DNA of 64,000 nucleotides from Halisarca cf. caerulea. Taxonomy: Eukaryota; Porifera; Demospongiae; Chondrillida; Halisarcidae. Below the pieces are notes generated by a model, which was given only the letters and a program-made list of their open reading frames with translations, was not told the DNA's origin and searched no databases. Position numbers and translations under genes: made by a program. The DNA is taken from positions 2,228,901 through 2,292,900 of the forward strand of contig CAUJGJ010000487.1 in assembly GCA_963170055.1 (NCBI GenBank), given 5' to 3'. Positions within the stretch are counted from its first letter, which is position 1. Each line of letters starts with the position of its first letter. Below are positions 1 through 13,013 of the stretch, one piece after another.

Positions 1-524
1 CGATCAGCTGCTTCCATACCCTGCGCCATGTCCAAGGCCTCCTTGAACGTAAGGTCCTTCACTGCCAACAAACGCTTCTGAATGGCGTCACTTTTCAACC
101 CACAAACTAACCTGTCGCGAAGTGCGTTATCAAGCTGATCTCCAAACTCGCAAAAAGTTGACATTTTCCGAAGTTCGGCCACGTACTCCGCAATCGATTC
201 GTTTCCTAACTGATTCCTTCTGTGGAAATGAAACCTCTGAGCGATTACAAGGGGTTTCGGCTCAAAATGGGCTTTCAAAGCTTTGGTAATGTCGTCTAAC
301 GACTTCTCCTGCGGAAGGGTTGGCGTGAACAAATTTCGAAGTAATCCGTACGTTTTAGCTCCTACGATAGACAAAAATACTGCTGTCTTCTTGGCATCTT
401 CCACGCCGTTGGCCGTGAAAAATATCTGTGCTCTCTCAATGTAGGCGGTGATGGATTCTTGATCTGCATCAAATTCCGACATGTTACCAAATGTAACTCC
501 ACGCGAAGGTTGCTGCTCCGCCAT
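1..524 (-). CDS. Ty3/gypsy-type retrotransposon Gag, partial (runs off left edge)
   Basis: An uninterrupted minus-strand frame starts with ATG at 524 and stays open for about 174 codons to base 1, so the C-terminus lies outside the window. It begins MAEQQPSRGVTF. It has the helical retrotransposon-Gag pattern: an AKKTAVFLSIVG stretch, a QRFHFHRR motif, then FGDQLDNALRDRLVCGL and FKEALDMAQGMEAADR near the edge. These are typical of metazoan Ty3/gypsy capsid regions just before the zinc knuckle. Immediately upstream on the minus strand is a TTTGGCGACGAGG leader. A 5' LTR would be expected beyond about 560, but I could not identify one because no second copy is visible. Family known; subfamily not resolved. 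Confidence 0.8.
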   Translation of the reverse strand, partial: MAEQQPSRGVTFGNMSEFDADQESITAYIERAQIFFTANGVEDAKKTAVFLSIVGAKTYGLLRNLFTPTLPQEKSLDDITKALKAHFEPKPLVIAQRFHFHRRNQLGNESIAEYVAELRKMSTFCEFGDQLDNALRDRLVCGLKSDAIQKRLLAVKDLTFKEALDMAQGMEAAD

Positions 525-660
525 CCTCGTCGCCAAATATGTGGTATCCGACGAAACAATGTTCAGTGACACTCAATTCTTAACTAAAATCATCCACAAC
601 ACAATCTCAAGAAAAAGAAAACTGAACGAAACTACTACCACTATTCTAGTCACTGCCTAG

Positions 661-1180
661 CTATAGCCTACGCACTTACTAAAATCAATCAAAGAAAAGA
701 CCCGCCATGCATACAGGAAATTAATAGGTCATCACACTTAATCACTACAATTATATTATCTGATTTTGTGCATCACTCATCTCTCATGATCTCAGTTTAC
801 ACATGTGCACCAGCCATGTGTACGTACTGTTAAATGGTCATGATGTGCTCAAGATTTGAATAATATTATTGCTTTGCTGTCAATTGCAATGATTGCATTC
901 TGAGTTTTTAATGCACTAAATTGTGTACCAACATATGATTATCAGATTGCGGGTCCATGACCTCCATACACTAAAATTAAAATCCAATCTTATTGAAATA
1001 CAAAGCTATGCATACTTTTTTGTATGAATGGATGATAGAAGCTAGTCAATAGAATAAAAAATAGCAAACTATGCACTTTTGGTGAATTTTGTTTCAGATT
1101 CAGTATAATCGTACATCGTGCTGAGCCTTTATAGATTGGAAAGTGAGCAGTTAAGAACACTTCATAAGCTAGCAAATGAC
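661..1180. other. Non-coding stretch, AT-rich
   Basis: I see no convincing exon here. It probably contains the LTR or flank of the gag-bearing element to its left, but no matching terminal repeat is present in the window. Confidence 0.4.
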
Positions 1181-1209
1181 GCAATCAATAGCTGACAGAG
1201 TTCGTGGTT

Positions 1210-3360
1210 AATGTGAAAGCTTGGCATAACTTGAGTTGCAGCAGCACTTCTTGTTCTATTCACATGTACACCTGCACCAAGTGAGTGTGGTAAGTTATCT
1301 GGTGTATATATAAATATTTTACTCAATATTATATGTAAGAAAAATTCTGTAAATTATTTAGGAATGTAAAGAATTCGAAATCATACACTTTTATAACTAT
1401 TACATACATGGGTTTATACAGCATGTGGAGACTGAATACTAGCATTACCTTCTATATTATAAGGTTGCATATAATTCAAAGCATCTATTGAAATGTGATG
1501 GTCAACATAGTATTAAGTATACAATATACTGTAGGTATATAGTGCAACTTGCTTAGTAAGTACCAGTACCTAGTTCAGTACATAGTCTTGGATAGAATCC
1601 GTACTCCTCATTCTTTCCCCGCGTGGGTACCTCAATCATGTACATAAACTAACCCTGGTAGTGAGTACCTCTGATAATATGTACAGTAGCTGATTTTGTG
1701 TCCTCTTCAAGATACAATCTACATACTAAGCAAGTTTCATTGTATTATACCTAGCATTTTATCTCTATATTGGCATTAAATTTCAACTTCGATTTTGCCA
1801 AGAAGTGCTGCACTATGTATGAAACTTTACATCACAATGATTCTAGGTATTGATGTAAACGAGGCAAGAATTAATATCCTAGAAGCCAAAATTACCATGT
1901 AAACTTTCAGAATTAACCAAAGGGAAGGCTCCTAGGGACATGTTACATATGTGACCACAAATCTAGCATAACTATAGAATAAGTATTTCGGGAGCTCCAA
2001 ATTGCACCAGGTGTGAGTTTTGTTAAAAATGTGTTTGGCCTAATGTATACATGGATAGCCATTTTTGTCCTCCCTACATAATATGTAATATCACTGTAGT
2101 TGAGAGTGTCTATGCTATCGCCATAGGTTACAGTACAGAAAATTTTGTATTACATGCACATCTGATAAATGCTTGTGTATCAGATGATAATATGCAGCCT
2201 ATTAATCAATACTGAGCATTTCTTTAATATTTCTAGTTTCTTTCTTACAGACTCAGCAATAGTTGAATGTGATAAGCTCAAGAGTAACAAAACAAGTAAT
2301 GGCACACTCATTCACAAGGAGTTGGATGACAAATTGTTTGTCTATTCTTCTGAATTACCAATACGAGTAAACGTCAGCAGCAATTGGAATAATGGGAATT
2401 CAGCAGCCAGTAGCGACTCAGCAGTGGTAAATCTGACAAATATATTGGAACAGGACATCAGTATCAGATTTGTGAATGTTACTGTGACAGTCCTGCAGCA
2501 AGATAACGTATTGCATGAAAATACTTGCAAATGGCACAGATTCTACCAGGCACTTTACAAATGAAACTCTTTACACCGGTGAACAGCTAGCAGTACAGAT
2601 TGCAGTTGAAGAAGCATGTGTCAAAGGACAGCGTTCATGTAATGAAAACACGTCTGAGCCATGGAATTGGATTGTGCTACATATGGATGCTATGGCTGAA
2701 GATTGCAACCCAGTTCCAAATTCTGATGGTATGTAAAGCACATAAGCATACATACTCACATACACGTACTGTACATACTATTGTTATTATAATTTGATGG
2801 ACTACTTCTGTTGTATTATAATATTTACTAATTATCATCACAATACATATTATAATACAGTATGTATATTGTACATACTGTATTATAATGTTAACAGACT
2901 GTAATATAATCTGTATATTGTAATATTATACTGCATCTACAGGATTAAATTTCATAATAATTCTACCACAGTACATTGTCAGGAATTTTAGAGGTCATTC
3001 AATGGGGCATATACAGTACCGTATGCTATTGGTGGTTTCTTTAATGATGGAGACGAAGGGACTATACGTATGTACATAATATAATATAATATTATTCATA
3101 TACTCAATGTGCAGCTGTCATCGTGGATAGTCTGAATAGACAATGGCTGTTTCTGCTATGGATGGCAAGCCTCTGGGTTTGAACAATTCAAGTGAATGTA
3201 CTAGCAAGGAAAACTACACCATAGATCATAATGCATCAGGTACTACTGATACTATCCATTTGATTGAAAGTTGCAGAGTGAAGTTGGCGGTTGTTGCAAC
3301 ACTACTTTGTGTAACTTCTGTCCTAGCTTTAGCTCTGATCACAGGACTAGTTGCAAAGAG
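1210..3360 (+). pseudogene. Truncated tandem copy of the receptor tyrosine kinase: ectodomain and TM only, frameshifted
   Basis: Exon-for-exon this matches the intact receptor at 5691-13013. The pieces are a signal-exon remnant at about 1220-1278 ending CACCAA/GTGAGT, the main ectodomain exon 2251-2728, a short phase 1-1 exon 3017-3067 and the TM exon 3115-3360. Breaks are clear. The signal remnant carries an in-frame TGA and no ATG. The ectodomain exon changes frame around 2490-2520, where the intact copy has a QSC cysteine. The TM exon is 246 nt against 247 in the intact copy, so it shifts frame near 3163. Homology continues about 95 bp into the next intron and stops near 3455; no kinase exons follow. 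It is most simply a decayed partial duplicate. A truncated receptor made from an alternative start is possible but unlikely. Confidence 0.8.
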
Positions 3361-3455
3361 GTGAGTAACTATATGTCATGCTATTACAAACAATACATTG
3401 TGGATTTCATGTGAATACATTTGTACATATACAAGTTTTTGCTCTTTGCAACCTT

Positions 3456-4195
3456 GCCCTTCTCAAATAAGCATTACACCATCTATTGATTATAGATCTG
3501 CTTTTGAGGTGGAAACAGGTGGGACAGTGCCAGTTGTCCATGTGAGAGCTCAGCTGGTAGTCTTAACAGCATATCACTTCTCAGTGATACATTCTTTAGT
3601 TAAAAACTATGAGATTCTCCTGTCTTCATATGCATCTGATGTTCAAAGTCCTTATAGAGCATTGCCTCATAGATTTGACGGTGCTAGAGATTATTGAAAG
3701 TGTAGAGAATTTCAGAGAATTCTGTGAGATAATGGTATCTTCATCTTTATTAGATCAAGTTACACCACAATCTACATCTACATGACTGGAGGTGTGGCAT
3801 ACTAAACTTCTGATTGGACTATGCAACTGTGTTGCAAAAAGTGAAGCTTTTGACTCCTGCCAGTCAGAGAGTCCATTCAAATATACCATGGATACACTGT
3901 GCAACAGGCCCAGTAAGAATCAATGTTTGAATCTGAAAGAGGTTAACTCAGTAGAGCAGGATGTAAAGGAGCTTTCTGGTGGCAAGTTTGCTCTCAGTAC
4001 TCCCATATGCAAGACTGAGGTGCCTGTGTTTCGAGGAAGTACTTGGTTTCCAATGTGACAAGGGACATGAATTGTGTACAGCAGGTTCACTGCAGTTGAT
4101 GTGGACATATTCCACAAAATTCAGGACTCTTGTCCTCAGTGTGCTGGGCTCAAAGATGGTGATTGCTATGTCATTGGAATGTAGCTGACACCCAG
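3456..4195 (+). pseudogene. Unrecognised degenerate coding-like stretch after the duplication breakpoint
   Basis: The plus strand shows long open segments with non-repetitive composition (3398-3697, about 3705-4058 with one internal TGA, and 4060-4195 in other frames). This is unlike the AT-rich introns around it. The segments are Cys-containing and end in CDKGHELC and SCPQCAGLKDGDCYVIGM. I do not recognise the family. Because it starts where homology to the intact receptor ends, it may be a retrocopy or transposon remnant that replaced the kinase part of the truncated copy. Confidence 0.3.
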
Positions 4196-4199
4196 CTTC

Positions 4200-5690
4200 T
4201 ATTTTTCAATCATTCGATGGCTTGATGCTTGTAGTTAATTTTTCTAGTCATTCTATTTTTTGTACGCAATCTTTATCAACACTTTGACAACTATTGCATG
4301 TGTGTGGAGTGCAATTATAATCACTTTTTGTGCATACAGTACTCATCACCATTGACATTTAGTATATACAATATGCGGTATTATTAGTATATTGATTTTT
4401 CATATTATGAGAGGTTCTATATTATAAGAATCCTCAACTCTTTGTTGAATCAGCAACTGAATACTCCAAGCTAGCATGCAAAGATGGATGGCAACAATAA
4501 TAATTGTTGGAATATTCATATTATGCAAAGTCTGGAAAGTATTTTCCGTAACAGACAAAAATGAAGTAAAATGTTGAAAAACTTTGAGATCCCCACCTTA
4601 CAATTAACTACCAAGTATTATCTTGTGTTTACTGTTAGATTAGCAGAGTATAATATAGTTATAGCCCTTCTTTGATTTATTCACAGGAGAATTCTGCTCA
4701 CTGCTGGTACATAACTGTGTGCACTTTTACATGTAATTGTCACTGTACACATGTGTGTCTGGCATCTCTGCACAAAGTGAAGTGTACTATGCACCAGTAG
4801 AGTATGAAGATACTGTACATTGGATGGGGGGCAGATTATGTAGGTACATATATGGCAACTTATATTACTTGTCTACATAGTGATAATTATCAAATAAAAT
4901 ATGAAAATATATTAATACTATGCACATTGAGAAACTCAGTTAAATGTTACAGTACATGTGCCAAAATACTTCTCTTTTTTCCTTTTTGATTGTCAATGAC
5001 CTGTTTTTCATGCAGGGGCCAGCCCCTCCTGCTGATTCATGCTGATTCATGCTGATTCATGGGGGTCCAGGCCCCTCCTGCTGAATTTTTGGGGGCCACT
5101 GCCCCCCCCCCCCCCCCAATTCCTACTCCACTGCTATGTACTGTGTATAATATCTGCTAGCTATGTTTGCAGATTCAATTAGTTTAGATGTATGGTTCAC
5201 ATATATGCATTATGCATAATGTCAAGCACATTTAGAGGATATACGTATTGTTTGCTGATCAGCATCACAATACATATAATATAGTACATGCATTTTTAAA
5301 ATTTGCATGTACAATACTTGTGCATTATGTCTATTGGTTTGTGCATGTGCTAACATGTTATTGTCAGCGATCATGCAGTCAGTGACCTCTGTACGTATGT
5401 CTTACAGCATTTATTGTACTGAACTGAAATACAAAGCGACCTATGTCATGGTATGAATGGGTGGATAGATGTAGTCAATAGAACTAGCATAGCATGTAAA
5501 ACCACTTTCAATGCTCTCTACAGTACATAGTCGTTTCAGATCGAATACACACGCATTTCTACGTACAATTTGCAGTAAACATCCTGTTTAACTGGGAAAG
5601 TACAGTAAGCAGTTGAGTATATGCTATGCATATGTATATAAAGCAAGTGTCGCTTACAATTCATTAGTTAACACAGTTTGTATGATAGCA
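4200..5690. other. Intergenic spacer between receptor copies
   Basis: AT-rich with no exon that I can support. At 5036-5060 there is a short tandem repeat of GCTGATTCAT, followed by a GGGGGCCACTGCC motif and a run of 15 or more C at about 5103-5117. The TATATAAAGCAAG at 5634-5646 lies 45-57 bp upstream of the receptor start codon and could be a TATA-type core promoter. Confidence 0.4.
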
Positions 5691-8600
5691 ATGGGAACCA
5701 GAGTGGTTGTGATACTTCTTGCGCTATTGATATTTACACCAAGTAAGTCTTGTATGTTTTTAAGCTGTTTGGTATATTGTATGCACATCGATACAGTAAA
5801 ATGTAGTTAGTACAGTAAGTAGTATACCTGGAATATTACTATTTGTGAATAGTGCACAAGTACTCTTTACTCTCTCCTTATACCTCATGTACAATTCTGA
5901 AATGGCACAGTTTTATAAATGCAGCTACTTTTGATAATAAGTGCATACAGTATGTGTTTAGTTTGCCCTTGAGTGTATTTGATAACCACGTTCCACTGTA
6001 TTTATTTAGCAAATTGTATAAAGCAAGAGGAATTTATCCATGAAATTAGTGTACAATGCTCTAAGACTTATACATAAAGCTGACTGACTCGTGCAGGCTA
6101 TATATAATGGTTTACAATGTGGAATAAAGTGCAGAACATTTAAACACTATCATAACTAACTATCAGATTCTCTACAATTGTAAAGATTTCTATCTATTTT
6201 GACAAAATTCCAGAGAATCACTGTATGCCACCATATCCGCAACCTTCATTGCCAACTATGTCATGCAGTTATATGCATTTAATGATGCTATATATGTAAC
6301 TAGCGCTTCTGAGGAACAAGTTGCTATCTATAGAGAAAGTTTGGTTTTAGCTTAATATAGTGACACAGTACTTACAACACGTACAATACTAGACTAAGTA
6401 GTGGCAATGTGTGTACTGATCATGCAGCATATCTACGAATATGTGGATGGCTGCCTAATCCCTTCACCTACTGTGCATATATAAGTACATGTACAAGTGG
6501 CTTCACTATCTTAGTGCACTTGCTATAATATTATATACTATACATGCATGGCTAGTATGGATTTGATAATATTGGACACTAAGAAAGGAATTGAACTGTA
6601 CTACATATTCTATGGGTGCCCAAAGTGAAATGTTCACAGTGGTATAGAGAAGGTACAGTCATTTACAATTTACAATTTTCAATGCACAAACGTGATTAAT
6701 GCAGTACTCCAAATGTGCCTTGGTAATTTCCATCTACTTGTGTATCAAATTACACTTGCTTCGTTTTTAATATCCATCAAATAGATGTTTGAATCATTGA
6801 ATTTGATCAGCATAAATAATTATTATATATTTTAATTAAAATTGATACGTTGTCTTACAGACACAGCAACAATCTCCTGCAGTCAGTCGACTGTACAAAA
6901 ATCAGGTAACTGCACATGCAATCACAAGGAGCTGGATGACAAAGTGTTTGCCTACCCTTCTGGATTCCCAATAAGGGTGAAGCTCAACAGCAATCAGAGT
7001 AATGGAGCTTCTGTAACAGACAGTGATTCAGCAGTGGTAAATCTGACAAACATATTGGAACAGAACATGAGTATCAATTCAGTGAATGTTACTGTGACAG
7101 CTCAATCCTGCAGGAATATAACGTATGGCATCAAATTACCTATGAATGGCACCTATTCTACCAGGCACTTTCAAAACAAAATTCTCCCTGCCGGTGAACA
7201 GCTAGCAGTACAGATTGCAGTTGAAGAAGCATGCATCAAAGGACAGCGTTCATGTAATGAAAACATGTGTGAGCCATGGAATTGGATTGTGCTACAAATG
7301 GATGCTGATATTACTGAAGACTGCGACCCATTTCAAGGATTCAACGGTATGAAAACATAAGCATGCTCGCACATGCCAAATAATAATATATAAGTAATAA
7401 TTTGATGGAGTACTTCTACTGTATATAATTTTTACAAATAATTATTTGACCATAATAGTATATATATTGTAAGATTATACTGCATCTACAGGATCAAATT
7501 TCATAATATAATTCTACCATATATAGTACATTGTCAGGAGTTTTAGAGGTCATTCAATGGGGCATATTATGCTATTGGTGGTTTCTTTGATGATGGAGAT
7601 GAAAGACTGCATTGTGCATTGATCACACATAAAAGTATTAGAATATACTCATATACTCAACCGTATGCTATTGGTGGTTTTTTGAATGATGGAGATGAAG
7701 GGACTATACGTATGTACATAATATAATATACTCACACTCAATGTGCAGCTGTCATCGTGGATAGTCTGAAAAGACAATGGCTGTTTCTGCTAATGGATGA
7801 CAAACCTCTGGGTTTGAACAATTCAAGTGAATGTACTAGCAAGGAAAACTACACCATACATCGAAATGCATCGGAAACTACTGATACTATCCATTTGATT
7901 GAAAGTTGCAGAGTGAAGTTGGCGGTTGTTGCAACACTAGTATGTGTAACTTCTGTCCTAGCTTTAGCTCTGATCACAGGACTAGTTGCAAAGAGGTGAG
8001 TAACTCTATGTCATGCTATTAACAATACATTGTGGTTTTCATGTGAACACATTTGTACATATACAAGTTTTTGCTCTTTGCAACCTTGTGTGCATTTAGA
8101 AAATTACTGTTACAGTACATAAGTGTGCATAATTTCCCAGAGAATTATTTTAATATTACTGTTTGTGCATGCAATCAACAACTAATTGTTGCAATTAATT
8201 TCATAAATTACATATTCCTCAATAGAGCAAGTATAGTAGCCATCCATTTCATTCCTAATATTGATTGAAATGCTTTTGTATTAATGTTTCCTTGGGCTTT
8301 TTAGAGCTTGAGTAACTGCGTTGGTGATTACTATCACGTGCAATTATTATTATAGTAAATAAACTTTACTATCAGAAGGACTTCCAACATCAATGTCATT
8401 TTTCAGAGTTCTAATTGCAGGAGAGAGTGATCTTGAGTATAATACCCAGGAGTGTGAAATATCCTTGGCACTTACACTTGTCATATGTGATCACCTTAAA
8501 AAGTTGCATGGGAATGGTACAATCATGCAACCAAAGCGAAGTAGACATTTGTCAAATCCCATTTATATGCATCTATATAAAATATTATGTATGTCTGTGC

Positions 8601-11600
8601 ACATCCAACAATAACACTAGTGAATGGAAATGAAAGTCACATGCTTCACAAGTTCTTTAGTTCTGTTGGTTTCAAAGTGAACATGATGTATACATAGTTT
8701 TCTTCTCAGTTTCAGCAACACCTGCCTGTCTGTGGCTCTCACATTCAGCAACAATCCTATTCAACATTTACATTATAGAGTATAGCAGCACTCCAATATG
8801 TAGGGATGACGCGAAAACAAATTGGTGGAATAGGGATTTGGGCTTACATACACAAATATGTACACTTTTATGGTTAGCAATATGAACCCATCACCATAAT
8901 AATACTATACCAAAATCTATGCTACCTGCATAGGTGATCTATACATGAGAAGAGGATAAGTACTCAATTTTTCAATCAGATTCTTCTATTATGTGTAAAG
9001 CTTTGCACACATCAAGTTGCAGTACCTTAGGCATAAACCTTCAATTATATGAATTAAAAGTCGATGCAGAAATGCACAAGTATCATCAATCATAGGCATC
9101 ATTGCACTATATATTCTGTAGATTTTCATAATTCTTCATCATGCATGTTTACACCATAATATGTCAATCTCAAGCAAGTATACATCCTCTTTCATGCACT
9201 CATGTCCAGAGTTCACACTCAGTTGCATGTGAAGGAGAAATCAACGGAACTTACACAAGAAGCTTCTGATAGACTGAAGCAAGATGAGGAGAACGGTGAA
9301 GAGAAGGTGGAGAGAGTGTATGCACGGCTGATGAGCACTGACTCAGAGTTCACTTCTCGTCCAAACCCACAACAGATCACCCAGACAGCACAATACCAGG
9401 TATGTAAGAATGAACAAGTATTCACCTACTAGTAGGAGTAAATTGTATATTTTATATTCTATTGTAATTATATGACATGAATATTGCATCATCATGGTGG
9501 TTATACAGTATATGATAATATTATAGTAGTATATATCATCCATGTTTACAAACATTAGCAGATTATATAATATTATAAAGAACCAATACTTACAGCGATT
9601 ACCACAGTGACAGTACAAATATAAATTTAATATAACACAGTGCATTGGGAATTTTCAGTATATACTCTGTGAATGCATGTGATTTATTGCTTGAATGCAA
9701 GTTCTTGTGATAGAATTCATTCATACATGAGGTGCATGCTGAATGCAGCGTACGATTCATACAACTGAGTGAAGGCAGGTAATACAGTTAGATTTCACTG
9801 GCATCCTACGTATACTGTAACTATACAGGTTCCGTCGAACAATGAATATGACATCCCAGTTCATGCACAGTATTGGCAGCCCTCTCTGATTGACAGTGAA
9901 ATATACAGCTACATGGAGAGAAATCAGTTTAACATTTTCCATCACTCTGATGTTCAGATCCTCAATGCTATAGGAGAAGGAGAATTTGGGTTGGTATGCA
10001 AAGGTGAATGTAAGTTGAGGGGACAAGTTGTGCATGTGGCTGTGAAAAGGGCTAAGGAAGACAATATTGATACAAGTACAACAAAGTTGCTACAGGAGGC
10101 GGCCATCTTGGGACAATTTCATCACAAAAATGTCATCAAGCTCATTGGAATAGCAAAGCTAGATGAGACAGAGAATGTATGTATATATTTACTCATTGGT
10201 TTACATTATTCAAGATTAAGTCACCATTGCTGTACATGCCAGAGTCAATCTCCTGCACCATTGAATTTTATCTCACTGAATGACATGTTACATTGAATTT
10301 ATATAATATGTCCAAACCTACTGCAGTCTTCCATTTCACTAGGTGATGATACTTACGGAGTACCTGTGCAATGGAGACTTGAAGAACCACTTGATTGGAA
10401 TTAAAGAAAGGTGTGTGTGTATGCAATGTATACTGTCAAGCTGTGTATACCCAAATGGCTACATGTGCAGGTCATGCTGTACAGGTTGCTGTATACCATA
10501 CCATGAATGCAAAAGAAATCTTTATACTGTACATACTGCATGTACGTATATACAGTATGTGTGAACATTTCTTTTGCATACATGAGACATGCATGCATTT
10601 ACAGTCAAACTCTGTTAGTGTACAAATACACCTGGGTTAGTATATACAATTACTCCTGGATAGTAGGTTTTCATTGCTCTGTCCCTGCCTCGTATAAAAC
10701 TATTGAAAGTACCTTGGATAGTAAGTACTGTACCTCTGATATAGTATAGTGAGTACCCATTATCCCTTCCCTTGCAATTGAGGGTACTTACTATCCAAGT
10801 TTTTCTGTACATGTTGGCAATTATGTACATACATATTCTATATATATACTGTACATACTGTATGTACGCAGAATTCAGGATAATGGACTTGCTACGGATA
10901 GAATGCCTTCAAAATTAATCGAATTCTGTAGACAAATAGCTAGCGGTATGGAGTACCTGTCAGGTAAGGGATTTGTGCACAGAGATCTTGCTGCCAGGAA
11001 CATCCTTCTGGATGGAGTATACACATGCAGGGTAAGAGGAGTGTGACTATGGACGAGCCTTGGGACTACATGTGTAATAGAATATTGTAAATTTGCAACT
11101 TGAAGACATTCAGCTTACGTGTGTGTAGGTGTGTGTACACATGTATGTGTATTAATCTATACATGCATGTGTATGAGGTCATACATACATGCATGTATGG
11201 GGGTGAACTGACATTATACTCCTGTCATGCTACACTATTTAAAATTGCAGTTAAACTATATAGAGTTTTCATACTAAAAATTTTACATACTGTGTGCATG
11301 TATAGTATATTACGTATGTGTCACATTCTATGTGTATGTATATTAGTTGTTCATACACTCTTATATACTCAATCCTGTGTGAATCACAGCTAATAGGCTA
11401 TAATGAATGCGGTAAATATCAAAATAGTTCATAATAATAGTATTATGATGACATTATGATGAAGCATGATGAGACATGATAATAATAGGCGTAGGAACCA
11501 GGGGGTTCAGAGGGGTCCTAGTGCTCCCTCATTTTTAGAAAGTAGGGGCCGAATATCATACATGTGTCTAACATATTGCTGTACATATGCTCCATGTAGA

Positions 11601-12320
11601 ATTAATCTTCTGGCCCCCTCACTTATGTGAATGTTCCTACACCCCTGATAGTGGTTCAAGACCCCCTCACTGTATACAGGAACACTGCTCATAATATGTC
11701 TCTATTGTCTCATGACTATACATAAACTAATGTAGATAGCAGATTTTGGCATGTCAAGGGGAATTGGCGAAACGGACTATTACAAATCTCATGGAGGAAA
11801 AATTCCTGTGAAGTGGACAGCACCAGAAGCTCTCCACTATCGCAGGTTCAGCTCAGCCAGTGATGTGTGGAGCTATGCTATGGTCATGTTTGAAATATGG
11901 TCACTGGGATGTAAACCATTTGAAGGGAAGACAATTAGAGAGGTAAGGAAATTGCATGACCCATACAGGAAACTTTCATGCAATTGGGTGGGGTACATGG
12001 GCTCCTTACATTCTGTATCTTTGTATTAATTTGCATTACTGTATTTAATTTGAATATGTATACATCCATGTACAATTCACACACACATGTACATGGGCAG
12101 GTGCATGCATGTGTGTTTGTGTGTAGGTGTATTGGAATATGCCCATTCAAACCATTACTTCTTTTCTATGTAGGTTGTTCAGCTTGTGACTACAGGCTAC
12201 TGTCAACCCCCACCACCTGGGTGTCCACGAGCAATGTACCAGCTTATGGTAGACTGTTGGTAAGCCATCATAATCATGCATGTTTACAGTGCATATGTGT
12301 GTGTCTACACATACATGTGT

Positions 12321-12410
<90 letters not shown>

Positions 12411-12507
12411 ATGTGTTTGTGTGTGTGTGTGTGTGTGTGTCTGTGTGTGTATGTGCGTGTGTGCATGCGTGCATGCATGCGTGTGTGCGTGCGTGTGTGC
12501 ATACGTG

Positions 12508-12598
<91 letters not shown>

Positions 12599-13013
12599 TT
12601 TATGTGTCCCTTTAAATTTGCTCTTCACACCTTTCATAGACAGGTATGTATCTACGGGTTAATGTATTTCGATTACTGTAACACTTTCAAAAAAGATATA
12701 CATTTCAGCTTATTGTTATAATTATACTGTATATAATTATAAACTGGAAGGGCTGTATAGTCAGTTTTATTGATCATAGTATGTTTTCCGCCATTTCCAC
12801 CATTTCACATGTACATGCAGGCATCCGGATGCTGAAAGCAGACCATTATTCACTGAAATAACTCAATTCCTGAATAAAAGGGAGGACATACTGCTGAAGT
12901 GGAGTGTAGTGGACTGCCAAGATCCGACTTTCCATCAGCACCTTGGTGGAGATTTGGCAAAGGGACGGAAGTTATATCTGGATCTCCAAATGGCTTATAA
13001 TACTAAGGAATAA
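5691..13013 (+). CDS. Receptor tyrosine kinase, ten-exon model, 678 residues
   Basis: Exons 5691-5742, 6861-7346, 7749-7995, 9210-9399, 9829-10176, 10343-10410, 10872-11031, 11736-11942, 12174-12259 and 12821-13013 all have GT-AG introns and matching phases, with one stop. Residues 1-17 are a signal peptide ([17 protein letters not shown]). Residues 18 to about 236 form an ectodomain with many N-glycosylation sequons and paired cysteines that I do not recognise as a named fold. The TM helix is about 237-259. The juxtamembrane part has several tyrosines. The kinase spans about 367-640: GEGEFG loop, VAVK lysine near 398, HRDLAARN (Asp about 502), DFG (Asp about 520), twin tyrosines in the activation loop and [11 protein letters not shown], which is tyrosine-kinase specific. 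All catalytic residues are present. It should phosphorylate tyrosines at the plasma membrane; the ligand is unknown. The domain order resembles lineage-specific sponge receptors (inference). Confidence 0.9.
7553..7712 (+). pseudogene. Two dead copies of the short cassette exon inside the receptor intron
   Basis: The broken upstream receptor copy has a 51-nt phase 1-1 exon (3017-3067) encoding about 17 residues including YAIGGFFNDGDEG. The intact gene has two related stretches here, at about 7562-7605 and 7668-7712. Neither has an AG acceptor: the upstream ATACAG/TACC is ACTCAACC in the second stretch. The first also lacks the GTATGT donor. Skipping this exon keeps the frame, so the receptor model joins 7346 directly to 7749. 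Confidence 0.6.
12324..12597. repeat. (TG)n microsatellite, compound
   Basis: Nearly pure TG dinucleotides at about 12324-12410 and 12508-12597, separated by an imperfect TG/CATG stretch. It lies in the last intron of the receptor kinase, between exons 9 and 10. All long ORFs across it are dinucleotide artefacts. Confidence 0.95.

Noticed and set aside
1..524. Endogenous retrovirus with envelope
   Set aside because: Only a gag-type frame is visible. No envelope gene or retroviral LTR is present, and the motifs fit an ordinary Ty3/gypsy retrotransposon.
12274..12662. Several long ORFs on both strands made of Cys-Val or His-Thr dipeptides
   Set aside because: They are translations of the (TG)n microsatellite. 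The same applies to ORFs at 18173-18548, 22159-22522, 24203-24527, 24851-25117, 30438-30712, 32201-32419 and 32861-33261.
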